DNA from: Megachile rotundata
Taxonomy: Eukaryota; Arthropoda; Insecta; Hymenoptera; Megachilidae
DNA: 64,000 bases
Assembly: GCF_050947335.1 (NCBI RefSeq)
Contig: NC_134984.1
Coordinates: 11,637,926-11,701,925 of the forward strand
Direction: 5' to 3'
Under the pieces are notes generated by a model. That model saw nothing but the letters and a program-made list of their open reading frames with translations. It was not told where the DNA came from and ran no database searches. Of this stretch, positions 59,946 to 64,000 are shown in pieces (position 1 is the first letter of the stretch; every line of letters begins with the position of its first letter). Made by a program: the position numbers and the translations under genes.

Positions 59946-60058
59946 TAATAATTCAAAAACGAAGCTTCAAACCCCATTTTTGCAAAGGAAAATCTTGTTC
60001 AGAATGACATTCTCTACCACCCCTTTCAGGGAGTAACACTAGTTGTGAGACATCCTGT
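59946..60058 (-). mobile_element. Solo end of the same foldback family
   Basis: TTAATAATTCAAAAACGAAG at 59946, then CTTCAAACCCCATTTTTGCA and CAGGGAGTAACACTAGTTGT, ending CATCCTG at about 60057. This is a third, diverged copy of the long inverted end, 50 bp beyond the complete element and with no satellite or opposite end. A remnant of an older insertion or an abortive rearrangement. Confidence 0.85.
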
Positions 60059-60059
60059 A

Positions 60060-62556
60060 GTATATTCCCTGGCCATCGCATTAGGACCACAAACGAAAAT
60101 TTCACTTTTATGGCTAATAACGTTATGTCATATACAAAAAATTGTCTTGGGTCATGCAAATTATTACTAAATACGTTGATATCGATATATACATAGCAAT
60201 TTGTTACTATCGTGATAATAAATTGTGTGGGTGATGAGCGATTAAGGGCCGTGCGAGCGTTTATGTTAGGCTCAAGTATCGATAGCGCGTCAGGTGAAAT
60301 TTGAATGCCATAGAAAATGTCTGCCTACTCAAAAGACTAGTTTACAACTGTCCAACATTATCTGAGTTGAAAAGAATTACAGATATTTGGGAAAATGAAG
60401 ATATAAAGCATATGATGTATACGGAGCATGCTGCTGTGACCAAAGGAAAGGAAATACAAGATATTAACATATGTTAATAATGTTATGTACAGTATTTATG
60501 TTAGTAGCTAATATCATTACAATTTGAACATTTTACGAAAAACATGAAAAAAACTGAAAATTTATAGTGGTCGATGGACAACTGCATTTACGATACGTCA
60601 TAAAAACCTTTGTTATAAATTTTTTCACCAGTCAAAATTTTTCGACAAACGATGAATTTCATAGGTTATTATTAAAATTGGCTAATGGAAATGAAATGAA
60701 ACTGTTTTGCACAATTTGATGTACTAAATTGTTCCGGTTTGAAATAAAACCCAGAAATTGAAAATTTAATATTCGATACAAATCTCTTTGATGAGCATCA
60801 CGGCAGTTTTTCGTTACCGTAATTAATAGTCGTAATTAATCCAATTATCCGTGGTCCGTGATTAATTCAAACGGATTACAGAGAAGGTTTCGTTTAATTT
60901 CGCGTCAATTAAGATCCCTTTTTCATTGCGACGGATTAACGATTATTTTTTCTGGTCTTGTGTGCCCTTTAAACTGCAGTGCTCATTCTCGTACATTTAA
61001 TATCATTTTGCACTGACAGCTTTTCATGAACGCAGACATTCTCGTTGTAATATAATAAGAAAGATATTAAATTTAAAAAGTGAAGCTAATTGGAAAATAT
61101 CTTGGCAGTTTGCAGCATCTTGGCGAAGGACGTTGAATGGAAGATGGCGGATGTAGGTCATTTTTGTGAATTAACGGAATTATATTGTAACTAAGGGTTA
61201 GAAGTTTTGAAATTGAGGAATTTTTTAAATTCTTAGATTTTGAGATTGAAAGTTTGTCGATTTTTACATTTTGAGATTGGAAACTTTTCAAATTCTTACA
61301 TTTTGAGATTGAGAATTTGTCGTTTCTTATATTTTGAGGTTGGGAATGTTTCAAATTTTTATTAAAGATTTGTTCAATTTTTCAGAGTTCCAAATGGGGA
61401 ATTTTTTTAATTTTCAAACTGAAAATATTTTAAATCTGCAAATTTTCAAATTGACAAATTAAATAACATATGAACTAGGAAGTTTCCAATGTAATAGATT
61501 TTTAAATTCAGAAACTTTCAAAAACAATTATCGAATTTACGAATTCAGCAATTTAGAAATTTAGAAGCTGTCTCCACCACAAATGCTAAAAGGAAAATAT
61601 TTTCAAGTTCCCAAATTCAGCAAAGTGAAATAGAAAAATCGTAATAAAAATCATTGAAACTCAAACTGAAAAATTTGTACATGTTTACTTCCAAAAATAT
61701 CGTTACAATTATAATTCTCAAACCTGGACAATACAGTATGTATAAAGCGTAACATGCACTTGAAGAGACACGTGTCTATATAAAATAATAAAAATTAGTA
61801 ATAGAAAGTCACACTTGATAATTATATAAATACGTCCAAAAATAATCCTTCGATAAATTTTCCACGATGAGATGTCGTTTTTTGAATCCTTCTTTGACGA
61901 TAATTTAATGAGTTCGACGACTCGGCTAATTACTCTTGCTGTGCTGCAAAACACAAAAATCAATTAGAGTAGAAAAAATATTTTCTTAATCCTTTGTACA
62001 CTGTGTTACGTTATATAAAATAATTAATTAATACAAGTATTCTAACAAATTCCTTATTTTTTACATAAATATCCTACATAAGTCTCAAAAATATTTTTCT
62101 CTTCTATAATTATAATTTCTTTCATATTCATATAACATTACAGGAATTGATGAATTTGGAATTCAAATGCAAAATTATAGACGTCACAACTAGAGTAATG
62201 GATTTAGAAAAAGACAATAAAAAATGCACGTCACACGGCAACTACATTGTAGGTTAGAAACCACTTATCATAATTTATCATAAGTGACCCTCACGTTCTA
62301 TCCTCATCATAATTATCGAAACCACTTTTCTCCTTTTCAATCACAATTTGTCACACATTTACGTAATCATACAAAATAGGAGTTTATGAATTATTAAAAT
62401 TGAAATGCTAAATTACAGACGTCATTCCAACTAGAGCAACCGAGTTAAAAACAAACTAATTTATAACTATGAATCTAATTTCTGTACATTAACAAATTTA
62501 TTTTATGCACAAAAATTATTTATTGTAGATACAGGCTGAAATTTCAAGAGGATATA
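60060..62556. other. Intronic unique sequence
   Basis: 60072-60092 (GGCCATCGCATTAGGACCAC) resembles a Tc1-type terminus, but no partner was found. 60810-60950 has clustered homeodomain-like sites (see findings). 61200-61340 holds three degenerate copies of a roughly 55-bp word with TTACATTTTGAGATTG. 62110-62400 carries a weak duplication around TACAGACGTCA and TTATCATAA. No exon recognised. Confidence 0.45.
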
Positions 62557-63291
62557 CAGAGTGTTACCTGTAATGCTACTCACGATTTTTCTCCCACTTG
62601 CAGTCACCTTACGAAAGAAAGTTTAGGACAACATTTGCAGGGTATGAAGTGTACAATAAATATAGGTAAAGCAAATTTTGAAAATAGTTTGTTTTCTTGG
62701 CAAAGTTAAGGTCACCTTGGGTTTTTTAAATAGGAACGTACATTTTTTGTATTCATAGCTTTAGAAGACATCGAGACGAATTCAAAACACATGTTACATG
62801 ATATTTTTATTAACATATTACTCGATTTACAAAAGTGGAAATGTGAAGTAAGAGACCGGAATATTACGTGATAGAAGGCAGCATTTTGAACATGTAATTA
62901 AATAAAGTGTATTTTTCTTACATTCTAGTCGCGTGTTTACATTCAGTAATCTCTTCAGAATCAAAGAATGGTTACATTACCAAAGTCAAAAGCTAAGTAC
63001 TTCACATTTCCTCTTCTGTAAATTAAGTAACATGTTAATAAAAATATCATGTAACATGTGTTTTGAATTCAGCTCAATGTCCTCTAATGCTACGAATAAA
63101 AAAAATGTATGTTCCTATTTAAAAAACCCAAGATGACTTTAACTTTGCCAAGAAAACAAACCATTTTCAAAATTTGCTTTACTAAGATTTATTGTGCACT
63201 TCATACCCTGCGAATGTTGTCCTAAATTTTCTTTTGTAAGGTGGCTGCAAGTGGAAGAAAAATCGTGAGTAGCGTTACAGGTAACACTTTG
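62557..63291. mobile_element. 735-bp long-inverted-repeat (hairpin) element
   Basis: Left arm 62557-62850 and right arm 62998-63291 are each 294 bp and close inverted copies, joined by a 147-bp loop. The ends read CAGAGTGTTACCTGTAA and, inverted, CAAAGTGTTACCTGTAA, flanked by TA on both sides. Shared arm words include GGTATGAAGTG, AAACACATGTTACATGATAT and GGAAATGTGAAGTA. No transposase-like frame. A TA-targeting MITE that would fold into a long hairpin. Confidence 0.93.
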
Positions 63292-64000
63292 TATAATGAT
63301 TGTAGAACAGATCGATTTATTGTTGAGCAAAATTGAAAAAGTCGTGCAACGAAGGATTAAACCGCATTCGCAACCGCTAATCCTTGCAACTTTGTTTCCC
63401 AACTTTTTGATCTTTTTGCTTCAGCAAATTTCATCCACCACGCCTACCCAGCTTTTCCCATTTTTCATTCTCAACAAACGCTCTTCCCGCGAATTTCTTG
63501 CTAATTACGCTCGTCACAGTTTTCCTTCTACTAAATTTCTTCCATCCCGTGCAAACCCGCTTCATCAGTCCAACAAAATAAATTACAGTTACCCGGATAA
63601 ATTGCTGCTACTTCGAGCTCTGCATTGTCACCCCCACGAGATTAACGCTCGCGCTACTTATCCCCTAACCCCCGTGCGATTTTTATCGAAGAAACAATCA
63701 TCGGAATCGTTTGTTCTAACAGGGAACACTTGCTCCCTTTGAAGTCTGTTATTCGGCAATTGAGCTAAGTGTATTTTTATTTGTCGATCTTTCTGAGTTT
63801 AAAAATTACTCATTTTTGGTAGCGATTTTTGTGACACATTTCAGTGACACTTAATAGTTCAATAACTACAAAATTTAAAAGTTCAACCATTCGAAATCTG
63901 TTAATAACAAAATAAAGAAATTCGGAAATGTAGAAATTCATAAATGTTCCAAAATTTTCTAACTCAAAAATTTAAAGATTTAATAACTTAAAAGGTACAA
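63292..64000. other. Unique sequence, no gene recognised
   Basis: 63300-63760 is GC-balanced, with a 148-residue open frame of basic, Ser/Pro-rich composition that partly overlaps the hairpin element and has no recognised domain. 63800-64000 decays into TTCAAAAATTTAAAG-like words. Confidence 0.4.

Larger units (their letters stand above)
54271..64000 (+). other. Presumed long first coding intron of the corazonin receptor
   Basis: Begins at donor GTAAGT after codon 202. No exon encoding TM5 (normally soon after an extracellular loop with a conserved cysteine) was recognised through the end of the window, so the intron probably exceeds 9.7 kb. It is full of MITEs, minisatellites and a foldback element, annotated separately. 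Confidence 0.55.

Noticed and set aside
60072..60092. Tc1-like terminus GGCCATCGCATTAGGACCAC
   Set aside because: No inverted partner or transposase relic within reach; too short to call alone.
1..64000. CRISPR arrays, phage or bacterial operons
   Set aside because: The tandem repeats have no spacer architecture, the exons are spliced, and the transposons are animal types; the window is eukaryotic.

Overview
The window looks like AT-rich nuclear DNA of an insect. Hymenoptera, perhaps a bee, is my best guess. The evidence is GT-AG spliced exons of two insect neuronal gene families, mariner-type and TTAA-type (piggyBac-like) element remnants, and very abundant purine-rich 8-bp minisatellites. 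I cannot name the species. There are no bacterial genes, CRISPR arrays, or rRNA or tRNA genes that I could support.

Coding content is tiny. Two plus-strand exons (6358-6541 and 11891-12033) join in phase across a 5.35 kb intron. Together they encode one complete immunoglobulin domain of a dpr-family (defective proboscis extension response) neuronal surface protein. Far downstream, 53665-54270 is the first coding exon of a class A neuropeptide GPCR, best matched to the corazonin receptor. It covers the extracellular N-terminus and TM1 to TM4 and stops at a clean splice donor; TM5-7 are not visible here. All other long open frames are by-products of tandem repeats or transposon remnants. The two genes share a strand but no visible functional link.

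Layout: 1-6300 is unique sequence with three minisatellites, one of which reverses strand to form a roughly 1 kb inverted array. 6300-12100 holds the dpr exons, with 129-bp and 284-bp tandem repeats and a short retroelement tail between them. 12100-19000 is mostly unique AT-rich sequence with one 210-bp TTAA MITE. 19000-26200 is dense in mobile DNA: a mariner deletion derivative, TTAA elements, an 84-bp satellite and a decayed mariner. 28000-43100 is dominated by 8-bp minisatellites. 43100-53400 carries 80-bp, 134-bp, 160-bp and 147-bp tandem repeats and a second copy of the mariner deletion derivative. 53600-64000 holds the receptor exon, a 188-bp TA-flanked MITE, G-rich arrays, a foldback element built on a 15-bp satellite, and a near-perfect 735-bp hairpin element.

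The most interesting structures are not genes. They are the genome-specific minisatellite grammar (8-bp units of four purines plus an AATT-like core, each array homogenised to its own variant and often arranged in higher-order repeats), the foldback element with its internal 15-bp satellite, the symmetric 294/147/294-bp hairpin element, and the two mariner derivatives that share one internal deletion and one in-frame stop.
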